This document shows, one piece after another, positions 15,818 through 24,570 of a DNA stretch of 64,000 bases. How positions within the stretch are numbered: the first letter of the stretch is position 1; each line of letters begins with the position of its first letter. Source of the stretch: Deinococcus humi (GTDB lineage Bacteria; Deinococcota; Deinococci; Deinococcales; Deinococcaceae); contig NZ_JACHFL010000001.1 of assembly GCF_014201875.1 (NCBI RefSeq), positions 656,183-720,182 on the forward strand. The letters run 5' to 3'. The notes beneath the pieces are model-generated. The model made no database searches and had not been told where the DNA came from. It saw nothing but the letters and a program-made list of their open reading frames with translations. Made by a program: the position numbers and the translations under genes.

Positions 15818-17245
15818 TTAGTTACTCGTCGTCGACACCGGGCAGGGCGCTACCCCGGCGCGGGTTTCGCGGGTGAACTTGCAGCCATAGTTGGGATCGG
15901 CGATCACGGTGGGCGTGGTCACGTCGTCTCCGGCGGGTTTCGCACCTCCTGCTTCCCACTTCACCAGATCATTGAAGCCCTCCACCAGTTCGGCTCCCAC
16001 AAATTCACAGTGCCCTGCTGCGCGGATGGCCCTCTGGACCAGCCGACCGGAGTTCGCATTGGCCGCCACCGCCTTGCTGTAAAGCTGTTCATGCTTGAAC
16101 GGCACGTAAAAGTCGCCAGTGGTATGCATGGTCAGCACCGGCACGTTGATCTCGCCGTTCACACGCGGCAACCAGCGCAGCGCACCCTGGCGCGCTGGGT
16201 TGGCGTCTGCGTCAGCCGTCACGCGCAGGATGGCGTCGTTGAAGGCTTGCTCGGCCACGGTAAGGGTATCGCCGCTAGTCCAGCGGTAGGTGACGCCCGT
16301 GTTGCCGTAATAGTTCTTCGTCAGGATGCCGTTCAGTGTGCCGTCCGAGCCGCCAGTAGACAGCACCGCGCTTTGAAGAGCCCCGACGCTAAAGCCAAGG
16401 TTGAATACGGGCCGCTCGCCGCCGGTGAGTTGCTTGGCAAGATCTCGCAGCTTGGCACCCTGAGCGCTGTTGACCTGCCACAGCGGGCCAGAAGTGTCGG
16501 TGAAGAGCGCCGCCTTGATATCGGGCAGCAGCTTCTGGAAATCGGTCTGTGGATAGCTCTGCGCGCCATAGCCAGCCAGCTGCGCGGCGGCCAGCGTGTA
16601 ATCGCCCAGCCACTGGAACTCGTATTCCTCATCCATCACGCCGCAGACCGGCATGGCCGCCGCGTACGTCACCTTGTTCTTGGCCGTGTTCAGGGTTTCT
16701 TTCTCGACGGCCGCTCCCGCCACATGACCGCCCATGCTCACGCCCATGATCAGGTACTTGGTGGGTTTAGTCTTGCCGGTCAATTCAGTGAATTTCAGGG
16801 CCAGCGCATTGGTGTCCTCCACACCGGACTGGACATCGTAATAGTTGCTGGAATAGCTGCTGGCGGCCCAGGCATAGCCCAGTGACAGCCAGTAATCCCG
16901 CAGCGGCGGGGCCAGCACGTTCAGCTTGTCGCCCGTGCCCGCGTACCCGTGGGTGTACATGATCAGTTGCCCGTTCCAGTTGACCGGAACCTCGATGGCG
17001 TAGGCAGCCTTGCCCTGAAGCCCGTCGTAGAGGCCCTGAGACAGGGCCGCGCCAAGGTGGGCTTCAAACGTGGGTGTTACCGCCGTAAAGGTGCGCTTGT
17101 CCTGCTCACGGGTCTGGGGCGTCGGCGTGACGACGGGACTGCCGCAACTCGACAGAATCAGGGTCAGCCCGGTTACCAGGAGCGAGGCCTTGCGGGCCGT
17201 GTGCGGGCGGGAACGGGCAGCAGTGGAACGGGTCTGTGCGGTCAT
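15818..17245 (-). CDS. Alpha/beta hydrolase lipoprotein
   Basis: 475 residues from the ATG at 17245, which follows GGAGG; the frame is open upstream to 17299. The N-terminus has a basic stretch, a hydrophobic core and the lipobox LILSSC, so it is probably lipid-anchored outside the cytoplasm. The fold is supported by LIMYTHGYAGTG near residue 95, the nucleophile elbow GVSMGG near 165, the aspartate in MHTTGDFYVPF near 388 and the histidine in RAAGHCEF near 420. The large lid region (residues 190-360) is unassigned. The substrate is probably an ester. Confidence 0.85.
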   Translation of the reverse strand: MTAQTRSTAARSRPHTARKASLLVTGLTLILSSCGSPVVTPTPQTREQDKRTFTAVTPTFEAHLGAALSQGLYDGLQGKAAYAIEVPVNWNGQLIMYTHGYAGTGDKLNVLAPPLRDYWLSLGYAWAASSYSSNYYDVQSGVEDTNALALKFTELTGKTKPTKYLIMGVSMGGHVAGAAVEKETLNTAKNKVTYAAAMPVCGVMDEEYEFQWLGDYTLAAAQLAGYGAQSYPQTDFQKLLPDIKAALFTDTSGPLWQVNSAQGAKLRDLAKQLTGGERPVFNLGFSVGALQSAVLSTGGSDGTLNGILTKNYYGNTGVTYRWTSGDTLTVAEQAFNDAILRVTADADANPARQGALRWLPRVNGEINVPVLTMHTTGDFYVPFKHEQLYSKAVAANANSGRLVQRAIRAAGHCEFVGAELVEGFNDLVKWEAGGAKPAGDDVTTPTVIADPNYGCKFTRETRAGVAPCPVSTTSN

Positions 17246-17413
17246 GGGGCCTCCAGGGTACGGACGCGAAAGCTCTCCCTGTGCCGGGCAGCAGCACAAA
17301 GATGGGCATATGGTGTGTTGAACGTCCGTAATCTAACGCCCCTGGCGGCGGTCCTGTCAACCTCCGTCTTCCCTCGCCGCCCCAGCCTGGGAACTTTCCT
17401 GACCCCGCTCCCG

Positions 17414-17419
17414 TACCCT
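17414..17419 (+). promoter_or_regulatory. Leaderless -10 box (TACCCT) for the 212-residue membrane protein
   Basis: TACCCT ends 8 nt before the ATG at 17428, and no convincing ribosome binding site is present. Confidence 0.5.
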
Positions 17420-17427
17420 GAGGGCAT

Positions 17428-18066
17428 ATGAGATCAAGACGTGGACCGGGATGCGGCTGCCTGGGATGTGGCGGTGGGTTGCTGGTGCTGGCACTACTGG
17501 GCGCGCTGGCATGGTTCGTGGTGGTCAGACCCGTGCGCGAGTTCGTGGCCGCGTGGAACCCGCCGCAGAGCCAGAGTCAGACCCAGACGACGCTGCCGAC
17601 GCCGAACCAGACTCCCTCGGCGAATGCCGCGCCCCTCACCCAGAGCGACGTGCAGAAATTCGTCCGCATCCGCCGGGATGAACGCGCCGCCCTGGGCAAC
17701 AGCTTTTCCGCTCTGCAGACCGTCTGGGCCGAGGTCCAGGCCGGACAGACACCCAATCTGCTGCAGATCGTGAACGTGTTGCGACAGGCGGGGGGCAGCA
17801 TCGGGAAGGCCCGGGAGGCGCAGAGTGCCGGCCTGGCACGCGAGAACATGAGCGCCAGGCGCTACGCCGAGGTCCGCGCTGGGATCAACCGCGCGCTGGG
17901 CGTGCCGAATATCGACTTCGCGCAGGCAGCGCAGGCCCTCCAGAGCGGCCAGCTTCCCAATCTGGACGGCACGGTGACGGAGGCTAGTGCCCGTGAGAAA
18001 CAACTGGTGGCCCCATTCAGACAAGAACTGGAACTGACGGCGGCGGTGGGCCTCCTGGGGCTCTGA
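17428..18066 (+). CDS. Single-span membrane protein of unknown function
   Basis: 212 residues. The N-terminus is basic with CGCLGCGGG, then one transmembrane segment (about residues 16-34), a Gln/Pro/Thr-rich linker and a helical domain of about 140 residues outside or along the membrane (FVRIRRDERAALGNSF, QIVNVLRQAGGSIGKA). No family is recognised. It is transcribed in the same direction as hemL, 60 nt ahead of it, but hemL has its own leaderless promoter. Confidence 0.7.
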   Translation: MRSRRGPGCGCLGCGGGLLVLALLGALAWFVVVRPVREFVAAWNPPQSQSQTQTTLPTPNQTPSANAAPLTQSDVQKFVRIRRDERAALGNSFSALQTVWAEVQAGQTPNLLQIVNVLRQAGGSIGKAREAQSAGLARENMSARRYAEVRAGINRALGVPNIDFAQAAQALQSGQLPNLDGTVTEASAREKQLVAPFRQELELTAAVGLLGL

Positions 18067-18113
18067 GCCCGCCGACTGTTGCTTTCCTCTCCCCCACTCC
18101 GCCCGGGCTCCGC

Positions 18114-18119
18114 TAAGGT
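18114..18119 (+). promoter_or_regulatory. Leaderless -10 box (TAAGGT), hemL
   Basis: TAAGGT ends 7 nt before the ATG at 18127. A nearby CAGGGT is too close to the start to act as a ribosome binding site. Confidence 0.65.
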
Positions 18120-18126
18120 GCAGGGT

Positions 18127-19506
18127 ATGACCCAGACGACCTCCTCAACCGCGCAGTCCGAGGCGCTCTTTGCCCGTGCCCGCGCCGTGACGCCGGGCGG
18201 CGTGAACAGCCCGGTGCGGGCCTTCAAAAGCGTGGGCGGCACGCCGCGTTTTATCCGCGAGGCGCACGGCGCGTACCTGACCGACGTCGACGGCGCGCGT
18301 TACATCGACTACATCGGCTCGTGGGGACCGATGATCCTGGGCCACGACCATCCGGCGGTGCGCGAGGCGATTTCGGACGCCCTGCAATACGGCACCAGCT
18401 TCGGCGCACCCGGTGAACGCGAGGTGGAACTGGCCGAACTGGTCACCCGCCTGACCGGCACGCAGAAGGTGCGCTTCACCAGCAGCGGCACCGAGGCCAC
18501 CATGAGCGCCCTGCGGCTGGCCCGCGGCTTCACGAATCAGGGCGGGACCGGGCGCAAACTGATCGTCAAGTTCCGGGGCAATTACCACGGCCACGCCGAC
18601 GGCCTGCTGGTGGAGGCGGGCAGCGGTCTGATGACCAATCTGGACGGCGCCCTGGGCGCATCGGCCCCCAGCAGCGCGGGTGTGCCCGAGGAGTACGCCG
18701 CCCTGACCCTGGTGTGCGAGTACAACGACCCGGCGGCGCTGGACACATTGATGGCCGAGCGCGGCGCAGAGGTGGCCGCCGTGATCTTCGAGCCGGTGGT
18801 GGGCAATGCCGGGGTTCTCATTCCCACGCCGGAATTCCTGGCCGCGCTGCACCGCGTTCAGGAGGCGGGCGCGTTGCTGATTGCCGACGAGGTGATGACC
18901 GGCTTCCGCCTGTCGCTGAACGGCGCGACGGGCCTGCTAGGATTGAGGCCGGACCTGACCTGCTGGGGCAAGATCATAGGTGGGGGGCTGCCGGTAGGTG
19001 CTTATGGCGGGCGGGCCGATGTGATGGATTTTGTCTCTCCGCAGGGACCGGTGTATCAGGCCGGAACCCTCAGCGGCAATCCGCTGGCGATGGCGGCTGG
19101 GCTGGCCACCCTGCGGACGCTGGAGGCTGACCCCGGCCTCTACGAGCGGTTAGAAGCGTACACGGTCCGGCTGGCCGACGGCCTGAAAGAGGCGGCGGCA
19201 GAGGCGGACGTGCCGATCAGCGTCAACAGAATCGGCTCGATGCTCACGCCCTTTTTTCAGGACGCGCCGCATGGCTCGGTTCGCAACTACACCCAGGCGT
19301 CACGCAGCGACACGCAGGGCTTCGGCAGATGGTTCCAGGGCCTGCTGTCACGGGGCATCTACTGGGCACCCTCTCAGTTCGAGAGTATTTTCGTCAGCGC
19401 CTCACATACGAGTGCCGAACTGGCTGCCACACTGGAAGCCGCCCGCGCCGCGTTCGCCGCCCTGAACAGCACTGCTTCCGCCACCCATGAAGGAGTTTCG
19501 CCTTGA
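18127..19506 (+). CDS. hemL: Glutamate-1-semialdehyde 2,1-aminomutase
   Basis: 459 residues. This PLP enzyme converts glutamate-1-semialdehyde to 5-aminolevulinate, the entry to tetrapyrrole synthesis in the C5 pathway, in the cytoplasm. Family motifs are present throughout: TPGGVNSPVRAF at the start, SSGTEATMSALRLAR near residue 120, FRGNYHGHADG near 150, IADEVMTGFR near 255, and the PLP lysine in WGKIIGGGLPVGA near 280. It overlaps the next gene by 4 nt. Heme made here would feed the cytochromes encoded elsewhere in the window. Confidence 0.97.
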   Translation: MTQTTSSTAQSEALFARARAVTPGGVNSPVRAFKSVGGTPRFIREAHGAYLTDVDGARYIDYIGSWGPMILGHDHPAVREAISDALQYGTSFGAPGEREVELAELVTRLTGTQKVRFTSSGTEATMSALRLARGFTNQGGTGRKLIVKFRGNYHGHADGLLVEAGSGLMTNLDGALGASAPSSAGVPEEYAALTLVCEYNDPAALDTLMAERGAEVAAVIFEPVVGNAGVLIPTPEFLAALHRVQEAGALLIADEVMTGFRLSLNGATGLLGLRPDLTCWGKIIGGGLPVGAYGGRADVMDFVSPQGPVYQAGTLSGNPLAMAAGLATLRTLEADPGLYERLEAYTVRLADGLKEAAAEADVPISVNRIGSMLTPFFQDAPHGSVRNYTQASRSDTQGFGRWFQGLLSRGIYWAPSQFESIFVSASHTSAELAATLEAARAAFAALNSTASATHEGVSP

Positions 19507-19931
19507 CCCTCGTTCAATCGAACCCGGACCTCGTCCGCGTCCTGACCCAGAATAAGATGATTGCCGTGGTGGGCTTTCACCATGACAGCATGAAACCTGC
19601 CTTCTACGTTCCGGAATACATGCACCGCCAGGGCTATACGGTGATTCCCGTCAATCCTTCGCTGGCAGCGCGGGGCGAGAGCTATTTCGGGCACAAGGCG
19701 GTGGCGACGCTGGCTGAGATCACGACTCCGGTGGACATTGTGGACATCTTTCGCCGCAGCGACCGGGTACCGGACCACCTGGACGACATCCTGGCGATGA
19801 ATCCACTGCCCAAAGTCGTGTGGCTGCAACTGGGCATCCGCAACGACGGCGTGGCCCACAAATTGAATGCGCGCGGCATCGACGTGGTGCAGGACCGCTG
19901 CCTGCTGGCCGATCACCGCGCCCTGCTGTAG
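19503..19931 (+). CDS. CoA-binding domain protein (YccU family)
   Basis: 142 residues: one Rossmann-like CoA_binding domain covers almost the whole protein (KMIAVVGFHHDSMKPAFYVPEYM; GYTVIPVNPSL; VDIVDIFRRSD; VWLQLGIRNDGVAHKLNARGIDVV). Stand-alone members bind CoA or nucleotides and their cellular role is poorly known. The start is TTG at 19503, supported by AAGGAG 9 nt upstream, and it overlaps the hemL stop codon as TTGA. The two genes are therefore translationally coupled. Confidence 0.88.
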   Translation: MTLVQSNPDLVRVLTQNKMIAVVGFHHDSMKPAFYVPEYMHRQGYTVIPVNPSLAARGESYFGHKAVATLAEITTPVDIVDIFRRSDRVPDHLDDILAMNPLPKVVWLQLGIRNDGVAHKLNARGIDVVQDRCLLADHRALL

Positions 19932-20026
19932 CTGCACTTCGGAGAGGATTCATCAGGATCGTTCCGGTCAGCATCACAGATGCTGGCCGTTTTGCATTTA
20001 CGGCAATCCGCCTGAAACGGTCCTCC

Positions 20027-20032
20027 TACACT
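20027..20032 (+). promoter_or_regulatory. Possible leaderless -10 box (TACACT)
   Basis: TACACT ends 5 nt before the ATG at 20038, slightly closer than the 6-8 nt seen elsewhere. Confidence 0.4.
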
Positions 20033-20037
20033 TTGGT

Positions 20038-20736
20038 ATGGGCTTTACCTTCGTGTTTCTGTTGCTGCCCCTTCTGTTGCTGATCGCTCTGGCCCTCTGT
20101 GCCGGATCATTGCTCGGACTGATTTTCTGGCGTTCTACACGCGGGCGCAGGGGCAGCCTTGCTCTGACTTTCACAGCCGCTCTTTTCCCCATCGTCGCCA
20201 TCCTTGTCACTGGTTTCCTCTTCGTCTCCTCTTGGATGTTTACTGAGGGTCAGGACTGGGAGAGGGGCAGCATGGATACGTTCAAGACCCCGCTTGGCGG
20301 CGGATATTTCGCTACCAGCTTCGATTTAGTAGACGCTCCGGCCTTCTTAGACCCGGCCCCTGGCGCGGCCACCCCGCCAAGGATCGTGGCCTTCGGCTGC
20401 TGGCATCGCCAGCCCTTCCTGAGGCTGCACGAACACTCACCGTATGTCCAGGTGCAGGTCACGAGGCGACAATTGTTAACCTTTTCGTCAGAGGCTCAAT
20501 TGAGATCCTCTCTGGCGCTGCCCAATGGACAGCGCCTGCCCTGGACTGATCGCGCTGGGTTCGAAGACACCCCCTGCATGCCGCAGGCACCAATCGGGTT
20601 CAAAGGGGTCAGTTTCACCATCTGGACGCTTCTTTCCCTGTGTACGCTGGGGGCTAGTCTGGGCCTGGGCGTTTGGTTTTGGCGGGTGCGTACTTCTCCG
20701 GTCATCTGGCCAGAACGATCTGAGTCGAGCTGGTGA
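20038..20736 (+). CDS. Membrane protein of unknown function
   Basis: 232 residues. Three hydrophobic segments are visible: residues 4-32, 42-66 and 198-218. The extracytoplasmic part between them (about residues 70-195) contains two cysteines (FGCWHRQP, DTPCMPQ). No family is recognised. The frame is open further upstream, but that part has no coding character and would run into the CoA-binding gene, so the ATG at 20038 is chosen. Its G+C is a little lower than that of its neighbours. It stands alone. Confidence 0.6.
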   Translation: MGFTFVFLLLPLLLLIALALCAGSLLGLIFWRSTRGRRGSLALTFTAALFPIVAILVTGFLFVSSWMFTEGQDWERGSMDTFKTPLGGGYFATSFDLVDAPAFLDPAPGAATPPRIVAFGCWHRQPFLRLHEHSPYVQVQVTRRQLLTFSSEAQLRSSLALPNGQRLPWTDRAGFEDTPCMPQAPIGFKGVSFTIWTLLSLCTLGASLGLGVWFWRVRTSPVIWPERSESSW

Positions 20737-20871
20737 AGACGCTTTCGAGACTGATTTCGATGCTGGCCAGGACGATTCTAATGACTACTCCCCGAAGCAC
20801 AGCCAAAGTCAGGAGAAGAGCTCAGGAGGTATTTGCGCCCCCTCTCCATCTCCCCTTGCCACGAGCTGCGT

Positions 20872-21957
<1,086 letters not shown>

Positions 21958-22034
21958 CTTCAGGAGATCGAGGATGAAGAATATGTGATAGCCGTATGGT
22001 CCACAGATCTTGCACAGGACGGATCAGAAACCCG

Positions 22035-22040
22035 TATTGT
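22035..22040 (+). promoter_or_regulatory. Leaderless -10 box (TATTGT), secreted YbjN-like gene
   Basis: TATTGT ends 6 nt before the ATG at 22047. A TTGCAC element at 22010-22015 (19-nt spacer) could be a -35. Confidence 0.6.
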
Positions 22041-22046
22041 GATGCT

Positions 22047-22544
22047 ATGAACAAAAAAATGATGCTGGCTGGTCTGCTGCTCCTGAGTCTTACTGACGCA
22101 GCCCTGGCGGGCGGGGCGGGCGCACCCGTCACTGGAACGAATGCTCAGGTGCAGGCAGCCACCCCCGACGCTGTTGCCGCCGCTCTGCGGGCAGCCGGAT
22201 ACAAGGTCACCGTGAACCCCACAGACCCCGATAGCGACCCCAGCCTGACAGTCAACGCGGGCGACTACGAGATTGACGTCTGGCTCAGCGGCTGCCAGAA
22301 AAACGTCTGCTCGCGGGTCACGGCCAGTTCCTACTGGGACTACAGCGATGACGAGGATATGCTGGACACCGAGCTGATCAACGACTGGAACGGCAATTAT
22401 TACACCCAGGCCTACGTCTACGAGGGCGCATACTACCTGGACAGCACCATGCCGATCCGAGGTGGCTACACCAGGGCCGCGCTGAACGCCTGGATGGTGG
22501 ACTACCTGGAAGATGTGGCGGCTTTTGAGGAAGAGCTGCCCTGA
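22047..22544 (+). CDS. Secreted YbjN-like protein
   Basis: 165 residues with a signal peptide (MNKKMMLAGLLLLSLTDAALA). The mature part resembles the YbjN sensory fold: AAALRAAGYKVTV, then a beta strand, DEDMLDTELINDWNGNYYTQAYV, and C-terminal helices ending in an acidic tail. YbjN domains are small alpha/beta modules of unclear biochemical role. Two cysteines (SGCQKNVCSR) could form a disulphide outside the cell. It is followed by a hairpin at 22563-22592 and is transcribed alone. Confidence 0.7.
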   Translation: MNKKMMLAGLLLLSLTDAALAGGAGAPVTGTNAQVQAATPDAVAAALRAAGYKVTVNPTDPDSDPSLTVNAGDYEIDVWLSGCQKNVCSRVTASSYWDYSDDEDMLDTELINDWNGNYYTQAYVYEGAYYLDSTMPIRGGYTRAALNAWMVDYLEDVAAFEEELP

Positions 22545-22562
22545 AGTGACGTTGCCACAGGA

Positions 22563-22592
22563 AGCCGCCGGGAGCATGAACGCCCGGCGGCT
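22563..22592 (+). terminator. Terminator after the secreted YbjN-like gene
   Basis: AGCCGCCGGG and CCCGGCGGCT form a perfect 10-bp stem with a 10-nt loop, followed by CTTGTAT. Confidence 0.75.
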
Positions 22593-22631
22593 CTTGTATC
22601 TCCTGAATATTTCCGACCCGACTTTCTGTCC

Positions 22632-23102
22632 TCAGGCGCTCAGCCCTTTGCTGCCGTGCAAGGTACGTTCCATTGCGTCAGTCACTTCCGCCTCGAAGCG
22701 GCGCAGGTGTTCGCGCAGACGGTCCATCTCGGTCACGCCCAGGTCCGGCAGCCACAGCACGCTGCGGCCCAGCACCGCGAAGGCCAGTGGAGCGTCCCCG
22801 TCCGGCTCGCCGTCTTCCTCGTCGGGCTCCACCGGATCCAGGTTCAGGCTGCCGTAATCCAGACCCTGATTGAGCAGGTTCATGCCCATCAGGATCTCAG
22901 GCAGGCTGTCTTCTTCTACGTACAGGTCAAGGTCCAGATGCAGGCGCACGATCACGCCGCCCTGGTGGTCTGCATCGGCAAATAGGGCCACTCTGGAGTC
23001 GCCGTGCTGGATGAGCGCTCCGTCATCCACCGCTTCGACGGTCAAACCGCTGGCCTGCAGCGCAGACACGATCCGCTGCAATTCGGACTGGGGGGCCGTC
23101 AT
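22632..23102 (-). CDS. YbjN domain protein, cytoplasmic
   Basis: 156 residues from the ATG at 23102. The YbjN-like module is visible (LQRIVSALQASGLTVEAV; LPEILMGMNLLNQGLDYGSLNLDP), followed by a very acidic insert (PVEPDEEDGEPDGD) and an amphipathic C-terminus (EMDRLREHLRRFEAEVTDAM). No signal peptide is present. YbjN folds resemble secretion chaperones, but no partner can be named here. The start is fixed by a TATACT box 7 nt upstream. It converges with the secreted YbjN-like gene, and the two may be distant paralogues. Confidence 0.75.
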   Translation of the reverse strand: MTAPQSELQRIVSALQASGLTVEAVDDGALIQHGDSRVALFADADHQGGVIVRLHLDLDLYVEEDSLPEILMGMNLLNQGLDYGSLNLDPVEPDEEDGEPDGDAPLAFAVLGRSVLWLPDLGVTEMDRLREHLRRFEAEVTDAMERTLHGSKGLSA

Positions 23103-23505
23103 GCCCGGAAGTATAGAGCGTGGTTGCTGGCGCAACCGGAAGCCTTCGCCCTTTGCCTTGGCATCGTTATTCCCGTCGTCGCCAACCTCGTGCAGCAGGG
23201 GCAGAGATAAGAGCGTGTAGACACTGTCGTCATCGGATTGCCCAAAGCTCTGTCACAGGGACGCCATAGGCTTAAAAAGACCTAGTACGGGCCGCAGACA
23301 CGGTCACTGTTCCGGTCCAGGCCGATAACCTTAGAGTCCCGCCAGATCAGCCGATGTGCGTTTCGCCCTCAGGCACAGCACAGACTTAGCACGCGGCAAC
23401 GCTAGGAAGCCAATCTCACCTTCTATCTGCATTACAGCAGTGAAAGGGTGAACAGCTCGAATCAGGTGACCGTGAAGGTGATGAGGCCAACGACCCCGTC
23501 ATGTG
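23103..23505. other. Intergenic stretch without a recognised gene
   Basis: About 400 nt between the MBL hydrolase and the YbjN gene, both on the minus strand. No credible frame, tRNA or strong hairpin was seen. The only assigned element is the -10 box at 23110-23115. Confidence 0.5.
23110..23115 (-). promoter_or_regulatory. Leaderless -10 box (TATACT), YbjN gene
   Basis: TATACT ends 7 nt before the ATG at 23102, and no ribosome binding site is present. Confidence 0.65.
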
Positions 23506-24507
23506 TCAGGCGTGGTAGATCCATCTGCCGTCCTCCTCCTGCCAGGTGCGGTAAAGCTGGCCCAGCAGCCGCAGGTGTTCGGCGTGGGCCAGCGTCTCGG
23601 CCAGGGCAAAGCGGCGTCCGCTGACGTTCAAGTCGCGGTTGAACATCGCCAGCGACAGGTCATAGGCGCTGCGGGGCTCCCGGCCCGCCTCGGCCTTGAT
23701 GAAATCCAGTCGCTCATGGTGGTGGCCCCTGAGTTCGCGGGCGCGAGCCTGCACGCCGGTCATGACCGGGCCGTGGTGGCCCACGACGGCCTGCGCGGGA
23801 TTCAGGGCCTCGAGCTTGCCCAGCGTTTGCAGGTAATCGCCCAGCGGATCGGGGCGGGTGTAGGCGTACAAGCCGACGTTTGGGCTGATGCGCGGCAGGA
23901 TGGCGTCACCGGCGATCAGCATGCCGCCTTCCGCGTTCCACAGGCCCAGATGTCCGTCAGCATGGCCGGGCAGCCACAGCACCTCCCAGTCGCGTCCGGT
24001 CAGCGTGACATTCTGGCCCTCGCGCAGCGGCGTGACGTGCTGCGCGGGCTGCACCCGGTCCCGGCCCCGCCGGTTGTCCGCGCCCATGCTTTCCAGCGAC
24101 TCCTGCGGCAAGCCATGATCGCGCATGTGCTTCAAGTGCCCCGGCAGCCACTCCTCCCACAGGTGCCAGTAGCGCTCGCCGCGCCCGATCTCCACGTCCA
24201 GCATCTGCACGTCCGCGCCGGACCGGGCCTCTACCACGCCGGCCAGCCCGTAGTGGTCCGGGTGGTGGTGGGTAATGATGGCCCGTTCCACGTCACCCCA
24301 GCCTAGGCCCAGTTCGCTCAGGCCCGCCGCAATGGCCGTCTGGGCCTCGGGCGTGTCGAGCGCGGTGTCGACCATAGTCACCGGGCCACCATCTTCCGGC
24401 TTATCGAGCAGCACAGTTACGGTCTTCATGGGGTAGGGAATCGGCACTTGCAGGGCGTGCAAGGTGCCCACCACAGGCGTCAGCACCGGAGCATCGGAAG
24501 CGGTCAT
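23506..24507 (-). CDS. MBL-fold metallo-hydrolase
   Basis: 333 residues, cytoplasmic. The zinc site is complete: THHHPDHYGLAG near residue 77, LPGHADGHLGLW near 180, DAILP near 205, and GHHGP near 245. A C-terminal helical extension (RARELRGHHHERLDFIKAE, AEHLRLLGQLYR) is typical of the subgroup that hydrolyses thioesters or related substrates. The true substrate is unknown. It is divergent from the GH31 gene with 63 nt between the starts, and each has its own leaderless promoter. Confidence 0.88.
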   Translation of the reverse strand: MTASDAPVLTPVVGTLHALQVPIPYPMKTVTVLLDKPEDGGPVTMVDTALDTPEAQTAIAAGLSELGLGWGDVERAIITHHHPDHYGLAGVVEARSGADVQMLDVEIGRGERYWHLWEEWLPGHLKHMRDHGLPQESLESMGADNRRGRDRVQPAQHVTPLREGQNVTLTGRDWEVLWLPGHADGHLGLWNAEGGMLIAGDAILPRISPNVGLYAYTRPDPLGDYLQTLGKLEALNPAQAVVGHHGPVMTGVQARARELRGHHHERLDFIKAEAGREPRSAYDLSLAMFNRDLNVSGRRFALAETLAHAEHLRLLGQLYRTWQEEDGRWIYHA

Positions 24508-24514
24508 GCCCGGC

Positions 24515-24520
24515 AGGCTA
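24515..24520 (-). promoter_or_regulatory. Leaderless -10 box (TAGCCT), MBL hydrolase
   Basis: TAGCCT ends 7 nt before the ATG at 24507. Confidence 0.65.
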
Positions 24521-24557
24521 GCACCCGTTTCAAGTCCTCAGCGGGGCGGCGTGACGC

Positions 24558-24563
24558 TAGGCT
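24558..24563 (+). promoter_or_regulatory. Leaderless -10 box (TAGGCT), GH31 gene
   Basis: TAGGCT ends 7 nt before the ATG at 24571. An overlapping TATAAA is an alternative. Confidence 0.6.
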
Positions 24564-24570
24564 ATAAACG